Source: Candidatus Aalborgicola bjergmarkensis (lineage in GTDB: Bacteria; Pseudomonadota; Gammaproteobacteria; Burkholderiales; Burkholderiaceae_C). Taken from it: DNA of 64,000 nt. Shown here one piece after another: positions 8,858 to 17,255 of the stretch. The position numbers and the translations under genes were made by a program. Each line of letters opens with the position of its first letter. The first letter of the stretch is position 1. The DNA lies in assembly GCA_016708725.1 (NCBI GenBank), contig JADJFE010000012.1:62001-126000 (forward strand), in the 5' to 3' direction. Under the pieces are notes generated by a model that made no database searches, was not told the DNA's origin, and saw nothing but the letters and a program-made list of their open reading frames with translations.

Positions 8858-9373
8858 GTGACCAGGAGTCTGGATTTGGGGTGCGGCATCAGTCCAAGAA
8901 ACGATTTCAATGCGGATGAAGTTTTTGGCATTGATTTCGACATGAGGAAAGATTTGCCACCGAACATAAAAGTGGCGGACTTGGTCATCGAACCGATCCC
9001 TTTTGAAGACAACTCATTTGAATACGTTACCGCCCATGACTTTATTGAGCATATTCCACGTGTCATTTATATGCCAAGGCGCAAAAATCCATTTGTCGAT
9101 CTGATGAGTGAGGTTTATCGGGTGCTGACACCAGGTGGATTATTCCTATCCATGACACCTGCTTATCCCCACGGAGCTGCCTTTATTGATCCAACACACG
9201 TCAACATCATTGCCGAAGGGACGTTCCCCCTGTATTTCGGCGATGGTCACGCAACATCGCCGTGGGCGGTCATCTATGGCTTCAAGGGGGCTTTCACGCT
9301 CCGACTTGAGGAATGGCGCGGTTCGCATCTGTTGACGGTGCTGCAGAAATTGCCGGTTCCAAAGGCATTTTGA
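8858..9373 (+). CDS. Small SAM-dependent methyltransferase of a glycan locus
   Basis: The 171-residue protein starts at GTG 8858, seven bases after a strong AAGGAG. It shows a class I methyltransferase order: SLDLGCGISPRN (SAM loop), VFGIDFD, a VIEPIPFEDNSFEYVTAHDF strand, and LTPGGLFLSMTPAYPH. The C-terminus has YGFKGAFTLRLEEWRG and HLLTVLQKLP. An earlier in-frame start overlapping the previous gene would translate the hexamer repeat and is less likely given the ribosome site. A shortened relative with the same N- and C-termini lies at 22777-22977 on the other strand. The acceptor is unknown; sugar O- or N-methylation is an inference from context. Confidence 0.8.
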   Translation: MTRSLDLGCGISPRNDFNADEVFGIDFDMRKDLPPNIKVADLVIEPIPFEDNSFEYVTAHDFIEHIPRVIYMPRRKNPFVDLMSEVYRVLTPGGLFLSMTPAYPHGAAFIDPTHVNIIAEGTFPLYFGDGHATSPWAVIYGFKGAFTLRLEEWRGSHLLTVLQKLPVPKAF

Positions 9374-9437
9374 AGCGTTCGCGCCAGCGTGGAATAGCCC
9401 ATAAGCATATTACGGCAAACCATCGGGAGGGTTCATC

Positions 9438-9491
9438 ATGGCGGCCACCAACGTAAAGTTGCGCAGAGTTAAAAACTACTATGCCACATAG
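9438..9491 (+). CDS. Possible 17-residue leader peptide
   Basis: ATG 9438 follows GGGAGG at a good distance (9425-9430) and opens a 17-codon frame, MAATNVKLRRVKNYYAT, closed by TAG 30 bases before the start of the TPR/fucosyltransferase gene. The strong ribosome site suggests translation. The peptide is basic and has no recognisable domain. It may couple translation to the gene downstream or be a chance frame. Confidence 0.3.
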   Translation: MAATNVKLRRVKNYYAT

Positions 9492-9520
9492 CTTTGGAGG
9501 TGGAGATTCAGGAAATTTTT

Positions 9521-11104
9521 ATGGCCCATGATACCTTCATCCCAATTGATCCTATTGACCGTATCTTCGCATTGAATGAGGCTTTTTCCGCCAATGACAT
9601 GCCGACTGCTCAGATCTTGTCGCGCAGTCTTATTGATTTTTGCTGCAAAGATCCGTCTTTTCTCTTTATATGCGGCGTGATTGAGCTTCGACTCGGTGAA
9701 ATGGATGTAGCTCGGGATCGACTGTGTCAGTTGCGCGCACTGACACCCTCGCATGCACATGGCATGGAACTTCTGGGCGTTCTGTACGCTCAGGTCGGCG
9801 AATTTGACGAGGCTATCGCCTGCTTGCAAAACCTCACAACCGACGACGCCCTGCGCCAGCTGGGGTTTTGTTACTACAACATTAGTGCGTTCGCCGCAGC
9901 ACTGATCCCGCTTGAAAAGGTGTGCCAGCACCCTAGCGTGCACCTGCCCTTTGCCAAGACCTGCAAAGAAGTTGGATTACTTCAAAAAGCAGAACTATTA
10001 CTCCGCAAATTTCTTGCCACCGACCTGCCTGAGAGGCATTGGGCAGCAATGTGGTTGGGAGAAATTCTGACCGAACAGAAACGCTGGAACGATCTTCGCG
10101 CTACGATGCATCCGCTAACGAGCGATCCAGCTACCGCCATCGCTGCTCGCACAGTCTTGGCTGCAGTTGCGCTGGGAGAGGGTCAATTGGATCAAGCCGT
10201 CCGCTGGCTACCTGCTGATCAAAAGACTAATTGGGGGCATGCTTTTTCTGTACAAACGATCTCTCAGTTGCAACTGTTATTGCACGAACTAAAAGAACAA
10301 ATACCCACCCGACCCGATCACCCCTACCCTGACAGTGATGTAGGCCTAAGCTGCCTCAGCTTAGGCAGTGCTGGCCGTTTCGCGCACCAGATGGTCGATT
10401 ACTTGGGATTGCGCTACCATGCTGATTGCTACGGCCTGCCGGTAGAAACCCCTGACTGGCCTGGGCACTACATTTTCGAATTGAATGATCCTTTTCCAAC
10501 CAAACGACGCAAGCAACAGATACGCCGCAACGGCCTATGGTTAGAACAGCAAGTGACTGGACACGGTGTCGGTGCGTTGGCCGGTCGCGACTTTTATTCT
10601 ATTGGTGGATTGGTTGGACGTTTTACGACAGATCATGTTCGCAAAGCGCGCCAAATCTTTGCTATCCGACCGCAATGGAATCCTGTTCTCACACCCTTAC
10701 TGGATGCCTTGCGGGCTCGCGGACGCACGGTAGTGAGTGTGCATATTCGTATGGGTGATTTATCCGGCAACACGCCGCCGCTGAACTGGTATGTTGAATG
10801 GCTGCAAAGCCTATGGCCAACACTGGATTCGCCAGTGCTGTACTTGGCCAGTGACGACCTGCAGGCTGCCCTGCCCGCCTTTGCCGCTTACCAGCCATTA
10901 AGCCTGAACGATATCGCAGTGCCTCGGCCCGCTCTGGAATGGTTGCAGGATTTTTATGTACTGATGCATTCGGATGTGGTCGCCAACAGCGCGGGGGGAT
11001 TTTGCATGATGGCCAATATACTCAATATCCAAGGGAGACAGTTTTTTCGGCCCCAATTTCAGCAAAAGCGGCTAATCAGCTTTTCACCACTAAAGGATTT
11101 TTGA
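9521..11104 (+). CDS. TPR protein with GT11-like (fucosyltransferase-type) domain
   Basis: The 527-residue product has helical TPR-like repeats over residues about 15-250 and a C-terminal glycosyltransferase-like part. The latter contains SLGSAGRFAHQM at its start, VVSVHIRMGDL (the HxRxGD motif of alpha-1,2- and alpha-1,6-fucosyltransferases), VLYLASDD and a closing VLMHSDVVANSAGGFCMMANIL. The ATG at 9521 is chosen because AGGAA lies just upstream; a TTG at 9494 would add nine residues. The GT11-like call rests on these motifs, and the donor might not be GDP-fucose. It ends the plus-strand glycan run and converges with the fdtB operon. Confidence 0.7.
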   Translation: MAHDTFIPIDPIDRIFALNEAFSANDMPTAQILSRSLIDFCCKDPSFLFICGVIELRLGEMDVARDRLCQLRALTPSHAHGMELLGVLYAQVGEFDEAIACLQNLTTDDALRQLGFCYYNISAFAAALIPLEKVCQHPSVHLPFAKTCKEVGLLQKAELLLRKFLATDLPERHWAAMWLGEILTEQKRWNDLRATMHPLTSDPATAIAARTVLAAVALGEGQLDQAVRWLPADQKTNWGHAFSVQTISQLQLLLHELKEQIPTRPDHPYPDSDVGLSCLSLGSAGRFAHQMVDYLGLRYHADCYGLPVETPDWPGHYIFELNDPFPTKRRKQQIRRNGLWLEQQVTGHGVGALAGRDFYSIGGLVGRFTTDHVRKARQIFAIRPQWNPVLTPLLDALRARGRTVVSVHIRMGDLSGNTPPLNWYVEWLQSLWPTLDSPVLYLASDDLQAALPAFAAYQPLSLNDIAVPRPALEWLQDFYVLMHSDVVANSAGGFCMMANILNIQGRQFFRPQFQQKRLISFSPLKDF

Positions 11105-11130
11105 GCTATCTGCCCGCATTAATGTCATTG

Positions 11131-11159
11131 AGTCGTCCCCGCAAACACTGTGGACGACT
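11131..11159. terminator. Hairpin between convergent operons
   Basis: AGTCGTCC (11131-11138) pairs perfectly with GGACGACT (11152-11159) around a 13-base loop. It lies between the stops of two convergent genes, where a bidirectional terminator is expected. No T-run follows on either side, so it may act weakly or only stabilise 3' ends. Confidence 0.4.
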
Positions 11160-11167
11160 GCGTAACA

Positions 11168-12271
11168 TCAGTCAGTAGAAAAGCGATGGATTGCTTTGAT
11201 TACTTTATGTGCGGCGCTTTCCGGAAACTGAGGTCCGATTGGCAAGCTCAAGACCTCATTGGAAATAGATTCGGCCAAGGGTTGAGGCGAAAAAGTCGTC
11301 GGCCCGCTGGCATATGCCTTCTGGCGATGGGGCGGTATCGGATAGTGGATCAGTGTTCCAATGCCCTGATTTGTGAGGAACTTCTGGAGGGCATCCCGAC
11401 GCGGGTGACGGATAACATACAGATGCCAAGCAGAGGTGGCCCATTCTGGCACGGCTGGTAGCGATAGGCCGCTGTCCACCAGGGCCTTGCCGTAAATCGT
11501 TGCGATGCGTGCACGGCGTTCATTCCAAACATCGAGATGCCGGAGTTTTACCCGCAGGACGGCAGCTTGTAACGCATCAAGTCGGCTGTTGTAACCCTGA
11601 ACATCGTTCACGTACTTAACCTGCGAGCCGTAGTTGCGCAATGCTCGTAGCTGCTGTGCGAGCCCATTGTCGTTGGTGGTAACGGCCCCGGCATCACCTA
11701 GCGCTCCGAGATTTTTACCGGGATAGAAGCTCCAAGCAACCGCATCACCGTGGCTACCAATACGCTTTCCATGATAGCGCGCACCATGGGCCTGGGCGGC
11801 ATCCTCCAACACTCTTAGGTTATGCGCCTTCGCAATCGTGCAAATAGGGCTTAGGTCAGCAGGTTGTCCGTACAAGTGGACAGCAATGATCGCTTTCGTC
11901 CGTGGAGAAATTGCAGCCTTTATACGAGCCGGATCGATGTTGTAGGTAAATTCCACAGGCTCGACAGGGACTGGCACAGCCCCGCACTGACTGACGGCGA
12001 GCCATGTAGCAATGTAAGTATTGGATGGAACGATGACTTCGTCACCGGGTCCAATGCCCCATGCACGAAGAACAAGGTGCAAAGCATCCAGGCCGTTACC
12101 TACACCGATACAGTGGGCAGCTTCACAGTATCGAGCAAACTCGTCCTCGAACGCATCAACCTCTGGCCCCAAAATGTAAGAACCACTATCCAGCACGCGC
12201 GCGATAGCCGCATCAATATCTTCGCGGAGTTCTGTTACCGCAGCACCCAAGTCCAGGAAAGGAACCGTCAT
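11168..12271 (-). CDS. fdtB: DegT-family sugar 3-aminotransferase (FdtB/QdtB-like)
   Basis: The 367-residue PLP enzyme should transfer an amino group from glutamate to C3 of a dTDP-3-keto-6-deoxyhexose. It shows the DegT fold signatures: VPFLDLGAAV, GVGNGLDALHLVLRAWGIGPGDEVIVPSNTYIA split over residues about 56-87, LEDAAQAHGA and the catalytic-lysine motif SFYPGKNLGALGDAGA, then NYGSQVKY and the C-terminal TLIHYPIPPH. Those last two features are typical of FdtB/QdtB/VioA-type enzymes. The preceding gene encodes the matching 3,4-ketoisomerase and overlaps it by four bases, which supports the substrate. Whether the product has galacto (Fuc3N) or gluco (Qui3N) configuration cannot be told from sequence alone. 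Confidence 0.87.
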   Translation of the reverse strand: MTVPFLDLGAAVTELREDIDAAIARVLDSGSYILGPEVDAFEDEFARYCEAAHCIGVGNGLDALHLVLRAWGIGPGDEVIVPSNTYIATWLAVSQCGAVPVPVEPVEFTYNIDPARIKAAISPRTKAIIAVHLYGQPADLSPICTIAKAHNLRVLEDAAQAHGARYHGKRIGSHGDAVAWSFYPGKNLGALGDAGAVTTNDNGLAQQLRALRNYGSQVKYVNDVQGYNSRLDALQAAVLRVKLRHLDVWNERRARIATIYGKALVDSGLSLPAVPEWATSAWHLYVIRHPRRDALQKFLTNQGIGTLIHYPIPPHRQKAYASGPTTFSPQPLAESISNEVLSLPIGPQFPESAAHKVIKAIHRFSTD

Positions 12272-12681
12272 CGCTGAATTTCCATGGCATTAAGGTATTC
12301 ATCGTATGATCGGTAATAGTCGTCTTCGGCATACCGGTTGGAAGCAAGAACGAGACATACTGATCCGGACGAAAAGTTATCTAACTCACGCCAGATCATT
12401 GGGCAAACATAAAGACCATAGTAGGATCTATTGAGATGGACGCGACGCTTATTTCTTCCGTCATCAAGAATGACGTCAAAGCTTCCAGACATCGCGACGA
12501 TCAACTGCTGCAGCCCCTTGTGTGCATGACCGCCTCGTTCAGCTCCACCAGGAACGTCATAAAGGTAGTACACCCGTTGAATATCAAATGGGATGTGATT
12601 GTTAGCTTCTATGAACGTCAAGTTGCCTCGGGGTTCCGAGATTTTTGGTAGATCAATGATTCGGCAGTTATCAATATTCAT
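12268..12681 (-). CDS. fdtA: dTDP-4-keto-6-deoxyglucose 3,4-ketoisomerase (FdtA/QdtA-like)
   Basis: The 137-residue cupin moves the keto group of dTDP-4-keto-6-deoxy-D-glucose from C4 to C3 so that a 3-amino sugar can be made. Family marks are SEPRGNLTFIEANN, RVYYLYDVPGGAERGGHAHKG, VILDDG and the C-terminal YAEDDYYRSYDEYL. The ATG at 12681 comes two bases after the ligase stop; a TTG two codons earlier is possible. Its stop overlaps the fdtB start, so the two are translationally coupled. The rmlA and rmlB genes needed to make the dTDP-keto sugar are not in this window. Confidence 0.88.
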   Translation of the reverse strand: MNIDNCRIIDLPKISEPRGNLTFIEANNHIPFDIQRVYYLYDVPGGAERGGHAHKGLQQLIVAMSGSFDVILDDGRNKRRVHLNRSYYGLYVCPMIWRELDNFSSGSVCLVLASNRYAEDDYYRSYDEYLNAMEIQR

Positions 12682-12683
12682 CT

Positions 12684-14042
12684 TCAATTCCCCGTTTCAG
12701 CCTGCCGACTCTTTTTGTACCGCGCCGTGTAGAGTTTGTCTTCGGCGATCACGACTTTTGTGGGCACCTTGTACCCGGCCAAGCAGGCTTTACAAGCCTG
12801 ACGAACGCGCAACTTGATGCTCGCCACCGACTCGGGTTCGGAAAGTACGACACGCGCGACGATGATCTGGCCGAGCAGCGGGTTGCTCTCACCAAAGACG
12901 GCAACGTCAACAATGTTGGGTATGCCCATGATCGCTTCCTCTATCTCGGCTGGATAGACTTTTTGCCCTCCAACGTTGATCAGGTCCGTCACACGTCCGA
13001 GGATACGGAAATACTCGCCATCGACCTCGACTTTGTCTTGCGTGTTGAACCATCCGTCGGCATCGAAGTTTGACGGCGCATTCAGGTAGCCTACCATCGA
13101 ATAATCGGACTTGATCCATAGGATATCGTCCACGACTTTAATCTGGAATCCATCGCCACCAATGCGCATCCACAGTGAACCGTCGTCCCGTGATTTCGAC
13201 CCGAGAACCCCTACCTCCGAAAGCCCGTAGGTCTGCTGAAACACTGCCCCCGGCAATACCCTGGACATGCGGTCGAGCGTAGTTTGGGGCATGATTTCTG
13301 TCCCGTATGTAATACGCTGCAGCGAGGATAGATCAAAGCTTTCGGTCGCCTTTGCTGCCATCAGTAGATTGAGAAACGAGGGTGTTGTGGGCAGCAGCGT
13401 GACTTTGTGCTTCTGGATGGCACCGCAAACCCGAGCCACACTGCGCTCAGCAACACTGACCACGGTACCCAGACTCGATGTGATAGCCAGAATAGTGTTG
13501 AAGCCACCAAAGTGGTCAAACATCAAAAAAGGGATGGCGACCACTGGCGAGCGTGGTTTGAGAAATTTACTGGCCACACGTTCTAGATTGTGCAGAATAG
13601 CCTTGGGTTTACCGGTCGATCCAGACGAGAAGAAAACCAAGCCGGGTTCACCTGCCGCAATGAAGTCTTGCATCATTTGATTGTTAACATCAATGCGGTG
13701 AGGCGTCAGGGTTGGTTTGATCGCGCCCGGCACAAACTCGAAAATCCATTCACAACCCGAAATAGATAATGCGACGGACAGTTCGACGACGGATTCCCGG
13801 GTGAGCGGTATCACCACATTGCCGTGGCGACTCAAAGCAAGCACGAGGCAGAAGGCCTCCGGCGTGTAGTCGCCTAATATAACCACGCGCTCGCCTGAGC
13901 GCACGCCCTGCTCTCGCAAGCGCTGTTCAAAGGCAGCGACCAAGTCGAGCAACTCACCGTAGGTGACTGTTCGGTCTTCGTGAATGAAGGCCGCCTGCTC
14001 GCAGGCAGAACCGAAGCGTTTCAGCAACCAGTCCAGTTTCAT
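12684..14042 (-). CDS. Adenylate-forming acyl ligase (AMP-binding family)
   Basis: The 452-residue enzyme should activate a carboxylic acid as an acyl-AMP and pass it to CoA or to one of the nearby carrier proteins. It has the ATP loop FFSSGSTGKPK (residues about 137-147), the adenylate motif QQTYGLSEVG, and the hinge GEYFRILGRVTDLINVGGQKVYP. It is shorter than most acyl-CoA synthetases (500 or more), and the usual GK near the C-terminus is replaced by YTARYKKSR. The catalytic lysine is therefore probably one of those. It overlaps the upstream ACP gene by four bases, which points to the ACP as acceptor. The acid is unknown. Confidence 0.82.
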   Translation of the reverse strand: MKLDWLLKRFGSACEQAAFIHEDRTVTYGELLDLVAAFEQRLREQGVRSGERVVILGDYTPEAFCLVLALSRHGNVVIPLTRESVVELSVALSISGCEWIFEFVPGAIKPTLTPHRIDVNNQMMQDFIAAGEPGLVFFSSGSTGKPKAILHNLERVASKFLKPRSPVVAIPFLMFDHFGGFNTILAITSSLGTVVSVAERSVARVCGAIQKHKVTLLPTTPSFLNLLMAAKATESFDLSSLQRITYGTEIMPQTTLDRMSRVLPGAVFQQTYGLSEVGVLGSKSRDDGSLWMRIGGDGFQIKVVDDILWIKSDYSMVGYLNAPSNFDADGWFNTQDKVEVDGEYFRILGRVTDLINVGGQKVYPAEIEEAIMGIPNIVDVAVFGESNPLLGQIIVARVVLSEPESVASIKLRVRQACKACLAGYKVPTKVVIAEDKLYTARYKKSRQAETGN

Positions 14043-14281
14043 TCATTTCTCCCAAGTAGTTCGGCTAGCACGATCCGGATGAGAGGATAGGAGGTGATGT
14101 TGCCCGCGTCTTCGTCAGGGATGCTTACGCCGAATTCCTCCTCAATTGCCAATACCAAGTTCATGTGCTTAATGGAGTCCCAAGTCTCCACATTGTCCAT
14201 GCTGGTGTTTTCGTTGATCGCATCGGTGGAGATACCGAGTACAGTCGCCATTACATTTTTTAGGGATTGTTCCATATTCAT
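14039..14281 (-). CDS. Acyl carrier protein (FkbH-associated)
   Basis: The 80-residue acidic helical protein has the 4'-phosphopantetheine site TWDSIKHMNL with the modified serine in DSI, and ends with the typical helix LIRIVLAELLG. The start at 14281 shares ATGA with the stop of fkbH; a start at 14299 is possible. Being immediately coupled to fkbH on one side and to an acyl ligase on the other, it probably carries the acyl group loaded by one or both. FkbH proteins usually load a glyceryl unit from 1,3-bisphosphoglycerate onto exactly such a stand-alone ACP. Confidence 0.87.
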   Translation of the reverse strand: MNMEQSLKNVMATVLGISTDAINENTSMDNVETWDSIKHMNLVLAIEEEFGVSIPDEDAGNITSYPLIRIVLAELLGRNE

Positions 14282-16059
14282 TTCGTTAAATTGATCCAAT
14301 CGATGGTAGGTGGATTGAAGTCGGCGAGTGATGCCCGGTAGTGCTTGACGCCGTTGTTCTCGGAGATCAAGGGCAAACCAAGGCGATCGTAGAAGTCAGC
14401 TACCTGCGCATTCTTCGCTGTTGGCCGGTATTCGGCTTCAATGAAGTGACAGCCTTGGCACCGTGCATCATATGCCACGTGCGGCCAGAAGCAAAACTCA
14501 ATGCTGCGGCCAATGACACGACAGCTTATCAAAAAGGCATCGACACGCGCGACTTCTCCGTCGAAGCATACCAATGCAACACCCGTCAGTCCTGCATTTC
14601 CGAATCGATCACTGACAGTGAGAGAGTAGACCGTGTCGCGCTCGCTGTTCATTCGCTGCTGGATATCTGAAGGTGACTGACGAAGCGTTGTCAAGTTAAA
14701 CTGGTTTGATTTTTGCGTCAGCTCGCTGATACGTGCCAGGCTGGTAACATCATCCCGTGCCAAGTGAACGTGAATGCCAAGCGAGGCTAAGTATTCTTCG
14801 TGTGTGGCGAACTGCATGCTAGCTTCGGCGGCTTCCTGCCGCTGCCGATACTGTGCAGTCTTTGAACGGCTATCGGCCAATACGCCACCCGACAAGAACA
14901 GTTCGCGGATCTCGCGCACCATGCGCGGGTAATCGGAAAGGGTTTTGTTGGGAACTTGGAACACACGCACCATCGGCAGGGCGCTGCGTACAGCATTGCA
15001 TTCAAAATCCGAGTCGTCGATGAAAACCAGACTGTCAAGACCAATGTTAAGTTCCTGCGAGATCGCACGTAGATTGCTGACCTTGTCGATCCAGTTGACC
15101 TTACGCAAGGCCAAGTGTTCTTTGCGCAGAACCGTAAAAGCGTGCTTTTCCAGTATTTCGTCCACGTCCTGTGGATTGTTCTTGCTGCACAAGCACAGCA
15201 GTACACCGTGTTGCTCCAGTGTTAGGAATTCTTGCTGCACCCGCCAGAAAACCCGACCTGGGTAACTGTGCGGATCGAGCTGGATACCATTCGTCAGGTC
15301 TTCGCCGATGATGCCACCCCACAGGGTGTTGTCACAGTCCAAGACCAACGCTTTATAGAACCAGCCCCCAAAGCCCCGCGCACTCAATACAACCCGGCGG
15401 GCCAGTTCGTTAAGGAACGGCGTCGCGTACGGTGCCGTGTTTCGTAGATAGAAGCGTCTGTCGAATGCAGCCTCAGCGCCGATCTCGTGCACGATGCTGC
15501 GTGTGTCGACAACTCGAACATTGGCGAAAACCGCCGCTTCCTTGCGCAGCATGGCGTTCAAGCGATCAATCACGCTATCGACGGAATCCGCTACGCCCAT
15601 ATCGACCAGGGTAGTGGTACGGTGCATCGCGCATGCGTAGATTTGGCGCATTGGTTTTGCATGTTCAAATACCAGCCGCCAACGCGCACGCAGATCGTCC
15701 TCTTTGGCAGCGATATCCTCTGCTGACATCAGCTCGATACAACTTTCAAAAGCCGGTATCAGGTTGTCAAAGAATGGCAGAAAAATCATTTGCTCGACGC
15801 TAGCGGCCAAGAATAGGTCGACATCAGTAAGAGGATCATCATGGTTGCCCATGACAATGTCCGCGCCAACACCAGCGAGAAGAGCGTGCTTTCGCAGGAA
15901 CACCGACAAAAGGTCAACGCTGACGTTTGCCGAGATGCCGAGTTTGATCCGACGCGGGTTGCTTAGCTGTTTCTCCAAGGCTTCGATTGTGCCTAGCGTG
16001 CGAGTCAATGTGAGGCCAGGCGCTGCGAGTTGGGCAAGTAATTCGGTGGCCTCGCTCAT
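14278..16059 (-). CDS. FkbH-like HAD-superfamily protein
   Basis: FkbH-type enzymes take the phosphoglyceryl group of 1,3-bisphosphoglycerate, remove phosphate and hand D-glycerate to an ACP. The 593-residue product has the usual three parts: an N-terminal region, the HAD domain with LVLDCDNTLWGGIIGED (nucleophile DCD), LCLCSKNNPQDVDEIL and VFIDDSDFECNAVRSALP, and a C-terminal GNAT-like part with RISELTQKSNQFNLTTLR and RVIGRSIEF. The start at 16059 gives MSEATELLAQ and overlaps the previous stop by four bases. A longer frame begins inside the previous gene and is discarded. The ACP gene follows directly. Confidence 0.87.
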   Translation of the reverse strand: MSEATELLAQLAAPGLTLTRTLGTIEALEKQLSNPRRIKLGISANVSVDLLSVFLRKHALLAGVGADIVMGNHDDPLTDVDLFLAASVEQMIFLPFFDNLIPAFESCIELMSAEDIAAKEDDLRARWRLVFEHAKPMRQIYACAMHRTTTLVDMGVADSVDSVIDRLNAMLRKEAAVFANVRVVDTRSIVHEIGAEAAFDRRFYLRNTAPYATPFLNELARRVVLSARGFGGWFYKALVLDCDNTLWGGIIGEDLTNGIQLDPHSYPGRVFWRVQQEFLTLEQHGVLLCLCSKNNPQDVDEILEKHAFTVLRKEHLALRKVNWIDKVSNLRAISQELNIGLDSLVFIDDSDFECNAVRSALPMVRVFQVPNKTLSDYPRMVREIRELFLSGGVLADSRSKTAQYRQRQEAAEASMQFATHEEYLASLGIHVHLARDDVTSLARISELTQKSNQFNLTTLRQSPSDIQQRMNSERDTVYSLTVSDRFGNAGLTGVALVCFDGEVARVDAFLISCRVIGRSIEFCFWPHVAYDARCQGCHFIEAEYRPTAKNAQVADFYDRLGLPLISENNGVKHYRASLADFNPPTIDWINLTK

Positions 16060-17255
16060 GACATCACCATGCCACCATTGACGTCGAGCGTATGGCCCGT
16101 CACGTAACGTGCGTCTGGCGAGACAAGCCAAGCCACAGCTGCGGCAATGTCTTCTGGGCGCGCGAGTCGGCGCAGGGGGGTCTGTCTCGCAATCACCATC
16201 TGTTGCTTCTCCGCAATGTCACCAATCAATCCAGTTTCAGTCATGCCCGGAGCTACGCAGTTTACCGTGATGCCCCGAGGGCCGAGTTCGGCCGCAAGAT
16301 TTCGGGACAGCATCGCCAATGCGGCCTTGGCTACGGCGTAACCAGTCCAGTGTACTGACGGTGAGCCTTCCGTCACCTGTGAGGTGATGTTCACGATCCG
16401 TCCCGCGCCACGCGTGGTCATGTCGGTTGCACAACGCTTGATTAGCAGAAAACTACTTTTGAGTTGCACGTCAATGTGATGCTGGATGTCGGACCATTCG
16501 GTTTCGGCCAGAGCCTTGGGGTGGATGCGTGGCGACGCGTTGTTGACAAGCACGCCCACCTCGCCGAAATGACGACAGGCTTGTGTCATCAGCAACTCCA
16601 CCCCTTCCGCTGTGGCTACATCGGCCTGCACAGCTACGGCGCGCTTCTGAGCAGACTGTAGCTCTTCGGCCAAGGCCTGTGCCCGCTCGCGACTGCTCTG
16701 GTAGTTGATGATTACGCTGAAGCCAGCGTCAGCCAAACGACGGCAGATGGCCTCGCCGATGCCCCCGGCCCCCCCCGTCACCAAGGCCACCCGACTCAGT
16801 TCAGCGCATACCGGTTTCTCTGCTGTACGACTGCGGTCAACGAGCATTTTGACCTTACCCTGACCACGTAGCACGGTCTGTCCGTGCTGATTGACGATGC
16901 GTGTTTCTAGTTCAAGCAGGCGCTCGCGCTCGTGTTTCTTGAGCACCGTGCACATCACGGTTAGTTGGTCACCCCGTCGCACCGGCAACAGGAAATCCAA
17001 GGTCTGGCTTACCCATAGCGCACCGGGACCGGGCAGCTGAGTGCCGATCACTGTGGAGATAAACGAGGCACCTAGCATGCCATGCACCACGATATCTTTG
17101 AAGGCTGTGTTGTTGGCGAACTTGCGGTCAACATGCAGCGGGTTGTCGTCGCCCGTCAGTTCGACAAACTTGCGGATATCTTCATCGGTGATCGTCTTGA
17201 TCAGCTGCCGACAGTCGCCAACCTTCAGTGCGTCGAAATCAAGAAACACGGTCAT
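16056..17255 (-). CDS. MaoC-like hydratase fused to a short-chain reductase
   Basis: This 399-residue protein joins two steps of an acyl-chain cycle. Residues 1 to about 135 form a hot-dog MaoC/R-hydratase domain with FVELTGDDNPLHVDRKFA (the Asp-x4-His hydratase motif) and VVHGMLGASF. Residues about 150-399 are an SDR related to FabG: ALVTGGAGGIGEAI (NADPH loop), LVNNASPRIH, NITSQV, and the active-site YAVAKAA, ending TLDVNGG. Such a fusion could reduce 3-ketoacyl-ACP and hydrate or dehydrate the product. It overlaps KASIII (upstream) and fkbH (downstream) by four bases each. The usual layout is two separate genes, so the fusion is notable. Confidence 0.87.
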   Translation of the reverse strand: MTVFLDFDALKVGDCRQLIKTITDEDIRKFVELTGDDNPLHVDRKFANNTAFKDIVVHGMLGASFISTVIGTQLPGPGALWVSQTLDFLLPVRRGDQLTVMCTVLKKHERERLLELETRIVNQHGQTVLRGQGKVKMLVDRSRTAEKPVCAELSRVALVTGGAGGIGEAICRRLADAGFSVIINYQSSRERAQALAEELQSAQKRAVAVQADVATAEGVELLMTQACRHFGEVGVLVNNASPRIHPKALAETEWSDIQHHIDVQLKSSFLLIKRCATDMTTRGAGRIVNITSQVTEGSPSVHWTGYAVAKAALAMLSRNLAAELGPRGITVNCVAPGMTETGLIGDIAEKQQMVIARQTPLRRLARPEDIAAAVAWLVSPDARYVTGHTLDVNGGMVMS

